NCBI RefSeq assembly: GCF_002949795.1
Contig: NZ_CP026692.1
Location: 5,936,545 to 6,000,544, forward strand
Source of the DNA: Nostoc sp. 'Lobaria pulmonaria (5183) cyanobiont'
GTDB taxonomy: Bacteria > Cyanobacteriota > Cyanobacteriia > Cyanobacteriales > Nostocaceae
Length of the DNA: 64,000 nt
Reading direction: 5' to 3'
Part shown: positions 8,942 through 18,553 of the stretch, one piece after another
How positions within the stretch are numbered: position 1 is the stretch's first letter
Layout of the letters: every line of letters starts with the position of its first letter
Program-made: the position numbers and the translations under genes
The notes under the pieces: model-generated
What the model was told of the DNA's origin: nothing
Seen by the model: only the letters and a program-made list of their open reading frames with translations
The model's database searches: none

Positions 8942-9154
8942 TCACTGGCGTTCATGGGCAATATCACGTATAAGAGCTAGTCGAGATTGAATGTAGTGGC
9001 TAAGAAAATCAGTTTCGTTAGAATCTAACAACACTTGCGTTTCGGTTTGTTTCACTAACCACTGCACCAAGCTAGCATCATCCAGTTGTAAAAGGAGCTT
9101 GGCTTGCGCGGTTTCAACCACTGACCAAAGCTGACGCATAATTGTAGGAGTCAT
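8942..9154 (-). CDS. small conserved cyanobacterial hypothetical protein
   Basis: A 70-aa, mostly helical, Leu/Gln-rich soluble protein with the segments MRQLWSVVE, LVQWLVKQ and DFLSHYIQSRL. Proteins of this length and pattern are, as I recall, widespread in cyanobacteria with no assigned role. ATG at 9154 or an in-frame ATG at 9139 could be the start; the second (MRQLW) matches the pattern I remember. It is convergent with ribD. Confidence 0.65.
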   Translation of the reverse strand: MTPTIMRQLWSVVETAQAKLLLQLDDASLVQWLVKQTETQVLLDSNETDFLSHYIQSRLALIRDIAHERQ

Positions 9155-9573
9155 CAGACCTCAATTGAATAATTTAGCTTTGCTGTCTTCAGATTACACA
9201 ATTCCAATCGCAATTTACGACATGAATGTAGAAGCTGAGACAAGTATTATTAAAAACTTAATAATGGTATTTATAACTTTATGAAGATTAAGAATTTGAA
9301 ACTCAGTTTGAAAACGGATATTGGGCATTGGACATGGGAAAGATATATTTTCGTGTGTTAAGTTGCAAAACCTAGAAAGCAAATACACTAAATTCTCAAA
9401 ACTGGGTTTTTGTGTTTTAAAATACCGAAATTGTGTTGATTATACCCCAAGTAAAGCCCGTTTTTGATGGACTATATTGAATACTGAATTGTCTTATAAA
9501 ATACAAAATCCTGCGAAAGCCATTTTATTGTCAAACAACACACTCAAATTTATCCTGCTTTACTAATCCAAAA
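9155..9573. other. intergenic region, nothing recognised
   Basis: AT-rich, with no supported gene or strong hairpin. Confidence 0.4.
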
Positions 9574-9914
9574 TTACCTATTCTGCTCTTGAGCCACAAT
9601 CTTTGATGCAATGAAGGCCGCATCCTCTCCAACACCCAACAGAAGCCCAGACTTCACGGTGTGCAGCCAGGGTAGACCTAGTAAATAAAGTCCCGGATAA
9701 TTTGTGAAACCACGCTTGTGAATCGGATAGCCATCACTATCTAAGACCGACACACGAGAGTAAACGAGTCCCAACGCTGATTGCGCCAAGCATTACTCGC
9801 TTGAGGTGATCGCTCAAGAACAATATGTTGACAACCTTCCTGGGTCAAGTAGTAGCTAATTGAAAGTCCAGCTTGTCCACCTCCGACAATTACTGTTTCT
9901 ATGTATTCACTCAT
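9574..9914 (-). pseudogene. FAD-dependent monooxygenase with deleted middle
   Basis: From ATG 9914 the minus strand encodes the dinucleotide-binding start of a flavin monooxygenase (TVIVGGGQAGLSISYY, then LERSPQASNAWRNQRWD and SFTLV) for about 54 codons, then stops after CRS. In another frame the sequence continues at once with the typical C-terminal tail of the same family (DSDGYPIHKRGFTNYPGLY, LPWLHTVKSGLL, GVGEDAAFIASKI). The roughly 300 residues usually between the two are missing. This is the scar of one internal deletion with a frame change; the gene cannot make an active enzyme. Confidence 0.85.
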
Positions 9915-10026
9915 TTACAATTTTTCCTTTCTACATCTGTTGCTCAATTTATGGAGTAGCGAACAAGTAAGCTGCATAGTAGCTAAATTTAAAATCTAAC
10001 TTTTAAGAACAATGTTTCTCAGGACA

Positions 10027-11817
10027 TTAACATTGTTTGGCTGTAGATGGATTCACAAAATTATGTAAATCTGCATCCCAAATACTAATGTAAATAAAAT
10101 CACATTCTTGACGAATAATTTGGCCTTTGACTGAGCCATTCGTAAAACTAAAATTATCCGATTGACGCTGTTGTACCTGTTTGAGTCCCTGCTTAATTTC
10201 TTTAGTGGTTTGCCCTCCTAACATTCCATCTAAGGTAGTCTCCATTATCTGTGGGTCTACTGATTGGGCAAAAGATACCTCAGTTTGGCGTAGCACTTTA
10301 GAATTACGATCGAATAAGTAGCCAAGGTCAATTTTGTTGGGCACTAATTTGTAAACGACAGCACGAGTCTTACCCCATGCGCCTCTTAAATCTTGATTTG
10401 GTTTGCCGAGGGTCGCTTCTACGTCACTTCTTGATGTACCTGTAGCAAATGCGGGAACGCTTTGGCTAGTGGTAGCTAATTTGCTAGGCGACCGATCGCT
10501 GTTTTGTGGTGTGGAAGGAACTTCTGGTTTGGGAACTGCGGCCTCATTCTTTGGTTCTGGCTGTGGTGTGGATACTGCTATCGGTGCTGGAGTATCTAAA
10601 GTGACAGGCTCTTTTTCTGGCTGTGCTATGGGTACAACTGGAGGATTAAAGGTTGGTCGCTGTCGTGGTGATGAGCTAGGCATAAGTGGGACTGGAGAAG
10701 TTTGGGAGGAAACGGGCGGTTCGGTAGATGCAGAAGTTGGAAAAGATTCTGGCGATGGCGTGGGATTTGTGCCAATCGTTGTTTCTGGTTGTTGCTGACG
10801 AATGATGCTAGGAATTGCTACCGCACCAATCAAGCCACCGATGAGCAAACTACCAACAATCACAGCAGATTTTTGCCAGTTTCCAGAAGTGGAAGACCCT
10901 GGAATCGCAGAATTTTTTTGTGGGGAATATAATGGCTGGGTTTGTCGAGTCGAGGTAGCAGTGGGAGAAAAACTGACTGTGGAAGTACTTGCAGCTGACT
11001 GCAAGGCATATAGCATTTTACTGGCAGTGCTGTAGCGATCGCCAGCATGAGGCTTAATTGCCTGATTGAGTACCGCCGCCAATTGGGAAGAGACGTTAGG
11101 GGCGAACTGAAGCCAAAGTATTTCCCCAGTTTTCAGATCGGTTAGCAATTCTTGCGGGTGTTTACCAGTCAGCAGATAAATCGCCGTTAAACCCAAGCTG
11201 TAGATATCAGTGGCGTAAACTGGGCGGCCAACGGCTTGTTCGCTAGGCATATATCCGGGCGTACCAATGACAAGCGATCGCGTGGGGTATCCTGGAGAAT
11301 TCACTACAGAACGGATTGTTTCTTTGACTGCACCAAAATCAATCAAAACTGGATTGCCATCAGCAGGACGCAAAATAATGTTATCTGGCTTGATATCCCG
11401 GTGAATAATGCCTTTACTGTGAACATAATCTAAAACTGAAAGCAGACTCAAGAGAATTTGCCGAACAGCAGTTTCACTCTCAAATCCTTTGGCTTCAACA
11501 ATTTTCTTCAGGGTTTGACCATGAATCCATTCTTGGACGAGGTAAAACTGCCCGTTCTCAGAAAAATAGGCGTAGAGTTTCGGAATTTGGTGACTACTTT
11601 CACCCAAATACTCTAAGGTTGCTGCTTCCCGTTCAAACCGTTGTTGGATAAGTTGGTAGGTTTGCGGGTCATTATTAATTATCGGTTTTAGTTGCTTGAT
11701 TACACAGCGACGGCGAGAAGGCATGTGGACATCTTCTGCTAGAAAGGTTTCTCCAAAACCACCAGCGCCGATTACCTGGATAATTTGATAGCGATTGTTT
11801 AGCAGGGTTATTGTCAT
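10027..11817 (-). CDS. membrane-anchored Ser/Thr protein kinase
   Basis: A 596-aa eukaryotic-type kinase. The catalytic domain (about residues 8-270) has the glycine loop GAGGFGETF, Lys41 in VIKQLKP, HRDIKPDN (Asp141), the DFG motif LIDFGAV (Asp160) and GTPGYMPSEQ. One membrane helix lies near 313-335, followed by a Pro/Ser/Thr-rich linker of about 120 residues and a C-terminal globular domain of about 140 residues (ATGTSRSDVEATLGKPN onward) seen in cyanobacterial kinases of this sort. The kinase is cytoplasmic and the C-terminal domain would face the periplasm, so it may sense an outside signal. Target proteins are unknown. The frame and all key residues are intact. Confidence 0.93.
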   Translation of the reverse strand: MTITLLNNRYQIIQVIGAGGFGETFLAEDVHMPSRRRCVIKQLKPIINNDPQTYQLIQQRFEREAATLEYLGESSHQIPKLYAYFSENGQFYLVQEWIHGQTLKKIVEAKGFESETAVRQILLSLLSVLDYVHSKGIIHRDIKPDNIILRPADGNPVLIDFGAVKETIRSVVNSPGYPTRSLVIGTPGYMPSEQAVGRPVYATDIYSLGLTAIYLLTGKHPQELLTDLKTGEILWLQFAPNVSSQLAAVLNQAIKPHAGDRYSTASKMLYALQSAASTSTVSFSPTATSTRQTQPLYSPQKNSAIPGSSTSGNWQKSAVIVGSLLIGGLIGAVAIPSIIRQQQPETTIGTNPTPSPESFPTSASTEPPVSSQTSPVPLMPSSSPRQRPTFNPPVVPIAQPEKEPVTLDTPAPIAVSTPQPEPKNEAAVPKPEVPSTPQNSDRSPSKLATTSQSVPAFATGTSRSDVEATLGKPNQDLRGAWGKTRAVVYKLVPNKIDLGYLFDRNSKVLRQTEVSFAQSVDPQIMETTLDGMLGGQTTKEIKQGLKQVQQRQSDNFSFTNGSVKGQIIRQECDFIYISIWDADLHNFVNPSTAKQC

Positions 11818-11969
11818 GAAAAATTACAAGCGTAGACACCGGAGACATTTCGGCTCTGGGCTTGTCGTCAGACATCGCCCTTTCCAAATGTACATCAGAT
11901 CAGTTGATGAGTTATAGACACTGAATTGAGAACGCGTGTAGCTAATGGGGGAATACAAGGATGCTCAAG

Positions 11970-12925
11970 TCAACTGTCTGAGTGGAAAGTGCCACAAGCC
12001 AAACTTTCTGTCTCCCAGTAGGGCGGATTGCCAAATTGCTGAATCAGGAAATCCATAAACACTTGAACGCGTCGCGAGTGCTTACGATTGGGTAAATATA
12101 ATGCATAAACGCCTGTATCTCGATCGGTTTGTGGAGAAATTTGAAAATCAGACAACACTGGCTGCAATCGTCCAGCTTTAATATCTTCACCGATCAACCA
12201 GGTTGGCATCAAGACCAAACCACTGCCATTTAAACAAACTTGACGCAACACCTCCGAATGGTTTGCCACTAGAGATCCACTCACTTTAACTTCACACACT
12301 TCTGTCTCACGTTGGAAGCGCCAGATTTGATGATTTGTGGAATAAGCAAACAGCAAACAATTGTGCTGAGTTAAGTCGTTCGGATGACTCGGTTTACCCT
12401 GTTGCTTAAAATAGGCTGGGCTACCGCAGACCAGCCGATGGTAGTTCGCGAGTTTGCGAAGCATTAGATTGGCATTGGAGCGATCGAGGTTGCCGATGCG
12501 GATGACCACATCTAAATCGGCTTCTGCCAGATTTGCGAGTCCATCGCTCAGTTGGAGGTCGAGTTTCACCTCTGGGTACTGAATCAGAAAATCGCTCAAA
12601 ATCGGAGCAATGTGCAGCCGCCCAAACGTCACAGGCAGACTGATTCGCAAAGTGCCGTGCGGAATATCACCCTGTTCCATAACACAAAGGTTAGCTTCTT
12701 CTACATCTTGCAGAATTTGCACGGCTCGTAGTACTTCTGCCCCTGTAGTGTGAGCGTGATGCTGCGCGTGGAGCGGTTGAGTAACTGAGTGTTCAGCATC
12801 GCTTCCAGGGAATTGATTTGGCGCGTCACCGAGGAGACGGCTAACTCTAACTGCCGTGCAGTTTCAGAAAAGCCACCAGTTTCTACGACTTTGACAAACG
12901 ATCGCATCGCTGCCAGTTGATCCAT
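11970..12925 (-). pseudogene. LysR-family regulator, frameshifted
   Basis: The DNA-binding half (MDQLAAMRSFVKVVETG, FSETARQLELAVSSVTRQI, up to GQKYYE) reads from ATG 12925, preceded by a GGAGG ribosome site. The frame then runs into CKFCKM and a stop. The effector-binding half starts in another frame at about 12735 (VQILQDVEEANL) and runs to the normal LysR C-terminus at 11970. Joined, the two make a full-length LysR of about 315 aa. One or four bases are missing around 12722-12738. It is either a recent pseudogene or a base error. It is divergent from the DsbA-like gene, the usual place for a LysR target. Confidence 0.85.
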
Positions 12926-13056
12926 CGCATCCCTCCGCAACTGATTATTGCAAAAAACGCAAAGGTATTTAGCGTATTTAGTACATTAACATTCTTTTCA
13001 AATGAGATTAAAGTGAAACTATCAACAGTTGCAGAACAGTCCCAAAGGAGGCAACG

Positions 13057-13500
13057 ATGACGCTGACGATCGCAATTACTTCTGATTTCATTTGTCCTTG
13101 GTGTTTGGTCGCAGAAACGCGGTTGAATCAAGCGATCGCCCAACTAAATTCTGCTGTTGAGATTGAATACCTCTGGTTTCCCTTTGAGCTAAATCCGCAA
13201 ATGCCAGCAGCCGGAATGGATCGTAAAGCCTATCGCACTGGCAAATTTGGCAGTTGGGAATACTCACAAGGATTGGACGCAAAAACGGTGCAGGCAACAC
13301 AAGCTGATAATATTAACTTCCGCTACGACCTGATGGCCGTCACGCCCAACACCCTGAAAGCACATCGATTGACCTGGTTTGCAGGCAATCAGGGCAAAGC
13401 GACTGAGATGGCTGTCCGCATTTTCAATGCCTATTTCACAGAAGGTCGAAACATTAGCGATGTTGAGCCACTAGCAACTTTGGCAGCACTGCATCTGTAA
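13057..13500 (+). CDS. DsbA/FrnE-like oxidoreductase, C-terminally truncated
   Basis: Starts at ATG 13057 with a strong AAAGGAGG site 6-7 bases before it. Residues 1-20 show the thioredoxin-fold start with the active-site CPWC (ITSDFICPWCLVAE), and the segment LKAHRLTWFAGNQGK and AVRIFNAYFTEGRNISD match the FrnE/2-hydroxychromene-2-carboxylate isomerase-like family. Members are usually 205-220 aa; this frame ends after 147 aa, and the expected C-terminal GVPLFVI-type segment is absent. The lost part is replaced by a 21-bp minisatellite that begins 39 bp beyond the stop. Without the cis-Pro region the protein is probably inactive. Confidence 0.75.
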   Translation: MTLTIAITSDFICPWCLVAETRLNQAIAQLNSAVEIEYLWFPFELNPQMPAAGMDRKAYRTGKFGSWEYSQGLDAKTVQATQADNINFRYDLMAVTPNTLKAHRLTWFAGNQGKATEMAVRIFNAYFTEGRNISDVEPLATLAALHL

Positions 13501-13538
13501 TTCGTAGCGAATTAAATTTGCAAGACTCTGCAATCCTG

Positions 13539-13727
13539 ATGCGTTGGCTTGCATTGTTAATGCGTTGGCTTGCATTGTTAATGCGTTGGCTTGCATTGTC
13601 AATGCGTTGGCTTGCATTGTTAATGCATTGACTTGCATTGTTAATGCATTGACTTGCATTGTTAATGCATTGACTTGCATTGTTAATGCATTGACTTGCA
13701 TTGTTAATGCATTGGCTTGCATTCAAA
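13539..13727. repeat. minisatellite, nine 21-bp units
   Basis: Nine units of ATGCRTTGRCTTGCATTGTTA, the last matching only its first 17 bases. Units 1-4 have GCGTTGGC, units 5-8 have GCATTGAC, unit 9 is mixed, which records stepwise duplication of two variants. Each unit is itself an imperfect palindrome (AATGCA...TGCATT). Because 21 is divisible by 3, several frames on both strands stay open; I regard these as by-products, not genes. Confidence 0.9.
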
Positions 13728-13753
13728 ACGCTACGCTTTTACCCAAAGCTTTA

Positions 13754-14803
13754 CTAAGTGAACTCTATAGTCTCAACAAACTCTAAAATACTGTCCTTGA
13801 TATCTTCAGCCTCTTCCTCAACAGAATCGGGAGTTTCACCGTTAATAAAGCTGTGCTGACTACTAACTATATACAAAAATTCCCCATTGATAAAGGTGAG
13901 CAAGCCCCGGTACGCATCTAATCTGATCGCAGTTCCATTATTTTCTTGCTTAGAAATTGTGGAACCTTTAGGCATATCAATTAACACGTAGTAAGCACCT
14001 CGCAAAGTATCTTTCAGATATTCGGTATACTCCACAGAAGCATCTGGTACATTGGCAAAAATCGCTTGGGGTATATACTTGTCTACTAAAATTGTTTGTA
14101 AATATTCTTCTTGTCCAACAGACTCCAATTCCTCTAACTGTTCTAAGGGGAAAGGATAATAATCGATTCTCAGCAAAGTACCGATATCATCAGAAAAGCC
14201 AACTACTCCTTCCTGGCTTTGAATTCTACCGCCCTGCTGCGGATCGACCGGAATCGGCACGGTAAAATTACTTAAAGGAGATTGATATGTCTGTTCGCTA
14301 AAATCTTCGATGACCACTGTTTCATCATCATCGTCGTCTGCATATTCATCTTCTGCTTCTTTAAAAGCTGCAATTACCTCCTTGATGATTTCCTCTGCTT
14401 CTTCATCCTCAAGTTCTAAGGCTGCTTGTAACTTTTTCAGGTAGGCTTGTTTTGGTTTGGGAATGGCCAGTTCATCGTCTAAAAGCACTATTACCCCAGC
14501 AGCAAAACCATCTAGCACTAATTCATCTGAGAGAGATACTTTGGCGGCATTAAACAGGGGCCCAATTCCCTCTTCTTCTGCAATGGAGATGAGTCTATCA
14601 ACTATTTCTGCAATTTCATCTTCTGAGTATTCTTCAAAAACCTCGAATTCCCAGAGGATACCCGCTAAACTTTCTGCATCTACCTCTTCAATCAATGAAT
14701 CTGCGATCGCAGTGACAGTTGCGATCGCCGCCACTGCTTCCTCTGGACTTAGTGATTCCTCTGATGTCTTTGGTGAGTTAAAAACCTTGTCATATTTGGT
14801 CAT
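13754..14803 (-). CDS. acidic protein with TerB-like helical N-terminus
   Basis: A 349-aa, very acidic protein. Residues about 20-150 are helical with Glu/Ala/Leu-rich segments (EEAVAAIATVTAIADSLIE, SEDEIAEIVDRLISIAEEEG) that resemble the TerB-like domain of cyanobacterial tellurite-resistance-type proteins. A run DDDDD near residue 158 separates this from a C-terminal beta-rich domain (from about residue 175) with no family I recognise. No signal peptide or membrane segment. The function is unknown. It converges on the minisatellite and the truncated FrnE gene. Confidence 0.65.
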   Translation of the reverse strand: MTKYDKVFNSPKTSEESLSPEEAVAAIATVTAIADSLIEEVDAESLAGILWEFEVFEEYSEDEIAEIVDRLISIAEEEGIGPLFNAAKVSLSDELVLDGFAAGVIVLLDDELAIPKPKQAYLKKLQAALELEDEEAEEIIKEVIAAFKEAEDEYADDDDDETVVIEDFSEQTYQSPLSNFTVPIPVDPQQGGRIQSQEGVVGFSDDIGTLLRIDYYPFPLEQLEELESVGQEEYLQTILVDKYIPQAIFANVPDASVEYTEYLKDTLRGAYYVLIDMPKGSTISKQENNGTAIRLDAYRGLLTFINGEFLYIVSSQHSFINGETPDSVEEEAEDIKDSILEFVETIEFT

Positions 14804-15287
14804 AAATGCTACCTAAATTAATTCCTTGATAGTAATAACAGATTGAAAGTGACAATGGTCAGTTTACCAATGGAGCGAATCTTCTAGAGAAAAAGTTAGC
14901 TTATACGTGGTTGACTCAGTATTGCTAAGGTGTAACAAAACCTTGTTGACAACTAATCTTCGAGGAGTTGAGGTATTCTTAAATCTGTTCTTGAATATAC
15001 ACTTAAACACTAGCTAGGCTCAATATTTACCGCAAGTCAATTTAATTAAATATTGTAAATTTTTGTGACCGAGCAATTATCCTAAATAACTCCTATACCC
15101 CTTTATTTTTATCCTCCAGCAGATGAATTATATCTATCGATAGAATTATAAACTAGCTAGCGATAGATACCTACACCGTAGGCAGGATGTCAGAATACCG
15201 AAGTTTGTAGTGACACACAATACTTGAAACGTTGTACTGTTGGTTCTACAAGTAGTGAATTGAATTACATGAAATTTTGAGTTTTTT
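14804..15287. other. divergent promoter region between the TerB-like gene and amylase
   Basis: About 480 bp without a gene. It is AT-rich with a short inverted repeat around 15136-15168 (TATCTATCGATAG ... CTAGCGATAGATA). Both flanking genes start outward from it, so it should hold two promoters; no box is assigned. Confidence 0.4.
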
Positions 15288-17216
15288 ATGGTACAAACCC
15301 CACCATCTCAGTTTTCACCAGATCAATATAAAGTAGATCCTGCAAAAGAAAATGTAGAAGCTCTTATACAAGAACCGCAGTTAGATATTGAGATTGCTCT
15401 AGAGTTCCTTTACACCAGAGATATTGAATTTCGTCAGGAAACAATTTATTTTCTCGTAGTCGATCGCTTTTATGATGGCGATCAAGATAACAGCGAGGGT
15501 GCAAACTCAGAATTGTATGATTCAACTAGACAAGATTGGGGTAAGTACTGGGGTGGCGACTTGCAAGGTGTCATTGATAAATTAGATTATCTCAAAAATA
15601 TGGGAGTTACCGCTCTTTGGCTAACTCCACTGTTTGAGCAGGTTGAAGAGTTATTTGTTGGCAATGCAGCAATACATGGCTATTGGACAAAAGACTTTAA
15701 ACGGCTTAATCCTCGATACATTGCTGACGGGGACAACCCTTCTTTAAACGCTACTCAAGAAGAAAAAAATACAACCTTCGATCGGTTAATTACAGAACTG
15801 CACAAGCGCAATATGAAGCTAGTGCTGGATATTGTCTGCAACCATAGTACACCTGATACCAGCGGTAGTAAAGGTGAATTGTATGATGATGGTGTAAAAA
15901 TTGCTGACTTTAATGATGATGCTAATAATTGGTATCACCACTATGGCGAAGTGCAAAACTGGGAAGACGATTGGCAAGTACAGAACTGTGAACTATCTGG
16001 TCTAGCAACCTTCAATGAGAACAATACTGAATATCGAGAGTATATTAAGTCAGCAATTAAACAATGGCTAGATCGGGGTGTCGATGCACTGCGCGTCGAT
16101 ACTGTCAAGCACATGCCGATTTGGTTTTGGCAAGAATTCACTGGCGATATGAGCAATCACAAACCAGATGTATTTATTTTTGGTGAGTGGATTTACAGTA
16201 ATCCTAGTGACGATCTCTCGGTGGAATTTGTTAACCACTCAGGCATGACACTTCTAGACTTTGGGTTGTGCGTGGCAATTCGCGCTGCACTGGGACAAGG
16301 TTCAGAAATGGGATTCCAAACAATTCAATATATTTTTGATCAGGATTATCGCTACAACGGGGCAACAGAGCTAGTTACCTTCATCGATAACCATGATATG
16401 TGCCGTTTCCAATCGCTGAACTCCGATCCAGCGATGCTGAAGGTTGCGATCGTCTTAATTATGACCTGTCGCGGTATTCCCTGCATCTATTACGGCACAG
16501 AACAGTATCTGCATAACGACACTGATGGCGGTAACGACCCATATAACCGCCCAATGATGGAAAGTTGGGATACTGAGAGTGAGATTTATCGTTGCATCAG
16601 GCTGCTGTCTGGCTTACGACGACTGAATCCAGCCGTGTCAATGGGTAGCCATTGGCAAAAATACTTAACACCGGATGTTTACTGCTATTTACGCCGCTAT
16701 CGCGACTCTGCGTGTTTTGTAGCTTTAAATCGGGGAGGAGAAGTTACTTTACCAGAAGTAGAAACAGAATTGCCCGATGGAGAACATACCTGCGTGGTGA
16801 CTCGCAATAAGTATGAGGTAAAAGATGGCAAGATTTATGACCTAGTACTAGAAGAAAGGGGAGCAATTGTTTTCAGCCACGTTGGCGAACGGATAAAAGC
16901 ACAAACAATTGTCCGCGTCCAACTCAATGGCGTGGAGACCAAACCTGGTGAAATCGTTGTGGTGACAGGAGATTGCCCAGAGTTAGGTAACTGGGATATC
17001 AGCAAAGCCTATCCCCTAGAGTATATCAACACCAATACTTGGTTTGCTGAGATTCCCTTTGATGAAAGTACTGGTCAGCTGATTGCTTATAAATATGCCA
17101 TGTGGCGGGAAGGGCGATCGCCTCTGCGCGAAAATCTCGTAAATCGCCGCTGGGTGATTGCCAAAGAAGGTACTGTCAAATGGCGTGATACTTGGGCATC
17201 GGGACGCGAGTCTTAG
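15288..17216 (+). CDS. GH13 alpha-amylase family enzyme with starch-binding domain
   Basis: A 642-aa glycoside hydrolase acting on alpha-1,4-glucans such as glycogen or starch. The four GH13 regions are visible: DIVCNHS (181-187), GVDALRVDTVKH with the nucleophile Asp271, FGEW with the acid/base Glu300, and FIDNHD (His369, Asp370). The C-terminal about 100 residues (VVVTGDCPELGNWDISKAYP onward) look like a CBM20 starch-binding domain, as in cyclodextrin glucanotransferases. There is no signal peptide, so it probably works in the cytoplasm on glycogen or imported glucans. The exact specificity (amylase or transferase) cannot be told from sequence alone. Confidence 0.92.
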   Translation: MVQTPPSQFSPDQYKVDPAKENVEALIQEPQLDIEIALEFLYTRDIEFRQETIYFLVVDRFYDGDQDNSEGANSELYDSTRQDWGKYWGGDLQGVIDKLDYLKNMGVTALWLTPLFEQVEELFVGNAAIHGYWTKDFKRLNPRYIADGDNPSLNATQEEKNTTFDRLITELHKRNMKLVLDIVCNHSTPDTSGSKGELYDDGVKIADFNDDANNWYHHYGEVQNWEDDWQVQNCELSGLATFNENNTEYREYIKSAIKQWLDRGVDALRVDTVKHMPIWFWQEFTGDMSNHKPDVFIFGEWIYSNPSDDLSVEFVNHSGMTLLDFGLCVAIRAALGQGSEMGFQTIQYIFDQDYRYNGATELVTFIDNHDMCRFQSLNSDPAMLKVAIVLIMTCRGIPCIYYGTEQYLHNDTDGGNDPYNRPMMESWDTESEIYRCIRLLSGLRRLNPAVSMGSHWQKYLTPDVYCYLRRYRDSACFVALNRGGEVTLPEVETELPDGEHTCVVTRNKYEVKDGKIYDLVLEERGAIVFSHVGERIKAQTIVRVQLNGVETKPGEIVVVTGDCPELGNWDISKAYPLEYINTNTWFAEIPFDESTGQLIAYKYAMWREGRSPLRENLVNRRWVIAKEGTVKWRDTWASGRES

Positions 17217-17280
17217 AGTTTATGATTTGATATGATACCTGCACATCAGGAAGAGAATCGTAGAAATTTCAGATAAAAAA

Positions 17281-17326
17281 TGAAGTGCAAAGGAGTAAAA
17301 TTTTCATCCTTTGCACTTCATTTTTT
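17281..17326 (+). terminator. rho-independent terminator of the amylase gene
   Basis: A perfect 14-bp stem TGAAGTGCAAAGGA/TCCTTTGCACTTCA (17281-17294, 17307-17320) followed by TTTTTT. Confidence 0.8.
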
Positions 17327-17564
17327 GTGAATTGATAGCGCTTCTCGTATCCTACGGTCAGCCGCTACACGTCTATGTCTGTAATACTCTGATTTCTAAA
17401 TGCTTCTTCAATATATTTTAGTTTCCAGTGATCTGAATCACACCATTTTGGGAGTGAAAATGGATAATATCAAGCAGATAAATACCTAATAACCCTTGAA
17501 AAGAGGGGCAAAGTTTTTAATACTTACCAAGTCATCTAAAAAAACGAGAAAAAGGTAAATAGTA
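17327..17564. other. spacer, no gene seen
   Basis: It holds a fragment of a Nostoc dispersed repeat (GCGCTTCTCG...) and an AT-rich stretch upstream of the next gene; an AAAAAGG-type sequence before 17565 may serve as ribosome site. Confidence 0.4.
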
Positions 17565-18305
17565 ATGTTCGACCTCTTAGTGAAAAATCAATTAACTGTT
17601 CCAAAAAAAATAAAGTTTAAAAATGAAATTTTGGCACGAGTTCAAGGTCGAAAGCCAGAAGCTTTAAATGAGGAAATCTATTTTTATAAAACTGAATTAC
17701 TTCCCTATTTTATAAAATTGAGCCAACAGAATCCTGTTTTCAGTGTTACAGAGCAACTACGGCTTTTAGTGGGTGTTTGGACACCAATCTGGTCTACTAT
17801 ATCCTTTCATGAAAGTTTACCGAAAAGAATACAAGAGCAGTCCTTCCAAATTTTTCAGCATGATAGTTACTGTGCCAGTGTAGCTCGCTATATAATGGGA
17901 AAAGAGCCGTCTTTATCCCACAATTTTCAATCAAGATTACCAGCTTATGATTTCATGGTAATCCAGAAATATGGAGTTCAAAATGGTAAATGGTATCTTC
18001 AAAACATTGATAGATTTCAGGCTTTTAAAAATAGAGAAGTTCCTCTAACTTTAGAATCAGTCTACAACTGGTTTACTAATTTACTTAACAACAAAGTAAA
18101 ACTGAATACCTCAAAATTAGTTTTACCTAAAGCTTTCAAACTAGAAAATTCAGAGATGAATGATACTAATGACTTTGAAAAAATGTCTTTAGCAACTTCT
18201 CAAGTATTTGAGCATTTATATATAGATAATGACTGGCGACTTGTCAAAACTCAAACGGATGCCTCACATTTACCTAGTTACACAATTTTTGTTAGGAGGC
18301 AATAA
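17565..18305 (+). CDS. hypothetical protein, possibly PAP/fibrillin-related
   Basis: A 246-aa soluble protein. The segment LLVGVWTPIWSTISF followed by a PKRIQEQSFQIF stretch resembles cyanobacterial relatives of plastid-lipid-associated (fibrillin) proteins, which bind lipids at thylakoids or plastoglobules; this link is weak and from memory. No signal peptide or membrane helix. The ATG at 17565 is preceded by AAAAAGGTAAATAGTA. It is flanked by long spacers and is probably transcribed alone. Confidence 0.55.
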   Translation: MFDLLVKNQLTVPKKIKFKNEILARVQGRKPEALNEEIYFYKTELLPYFIKLSQQNPVFSVTEQLRLLVGVWTPIWSTISFHESLPKRIQEQSFQIFQHDSYCASVARYIMGKEPSLSHNFQSRLPAYDFMVIQKYGVQNGKWYLQNIDRFQAFKNREVPLTLESVYNWFTNLLNNKVKLNTSKLVLPKAFKLENSEMNDTNDFEKMSLATSQVFEHLYIDNDWRLVKTQTDASHLPSYTIFVRRQ

Positions 18306-18553
18306 GGATAATAATTTATGTAAATCTAAAGCTTTTTTTAGATACTAAGTAGAATAATTAATCTAAAAATAAGCCAAATCAAAAATTCTATTCTTTGTTG
18401 AAAAAATACTTTATTGAAGCTGTAAAAGTTAAGCTTTTTGATTTAGGTGGTTAGGCTTTATTTCTTGCTATTTGCTAGAATGACACCCAGAGGTTTGATA
18501 GCAGGAAAACTGAGTCAGCCAAAATGTTGCTGAAAACAAAGGAGTAACTATTG

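Noticed and set aside
13539-13727. Possible CRISPR array
   Set aside because: Units are contiguous with no spacers; no cas genes in the window. The same holds for 45216-45404.
13454-13786. Open frames on both strands across the 21-bp array with heptapeptide repeats
   Set aside because: Any 21-bp repeat without a stop keeps frames open; no ribosome site, no unique protein part.
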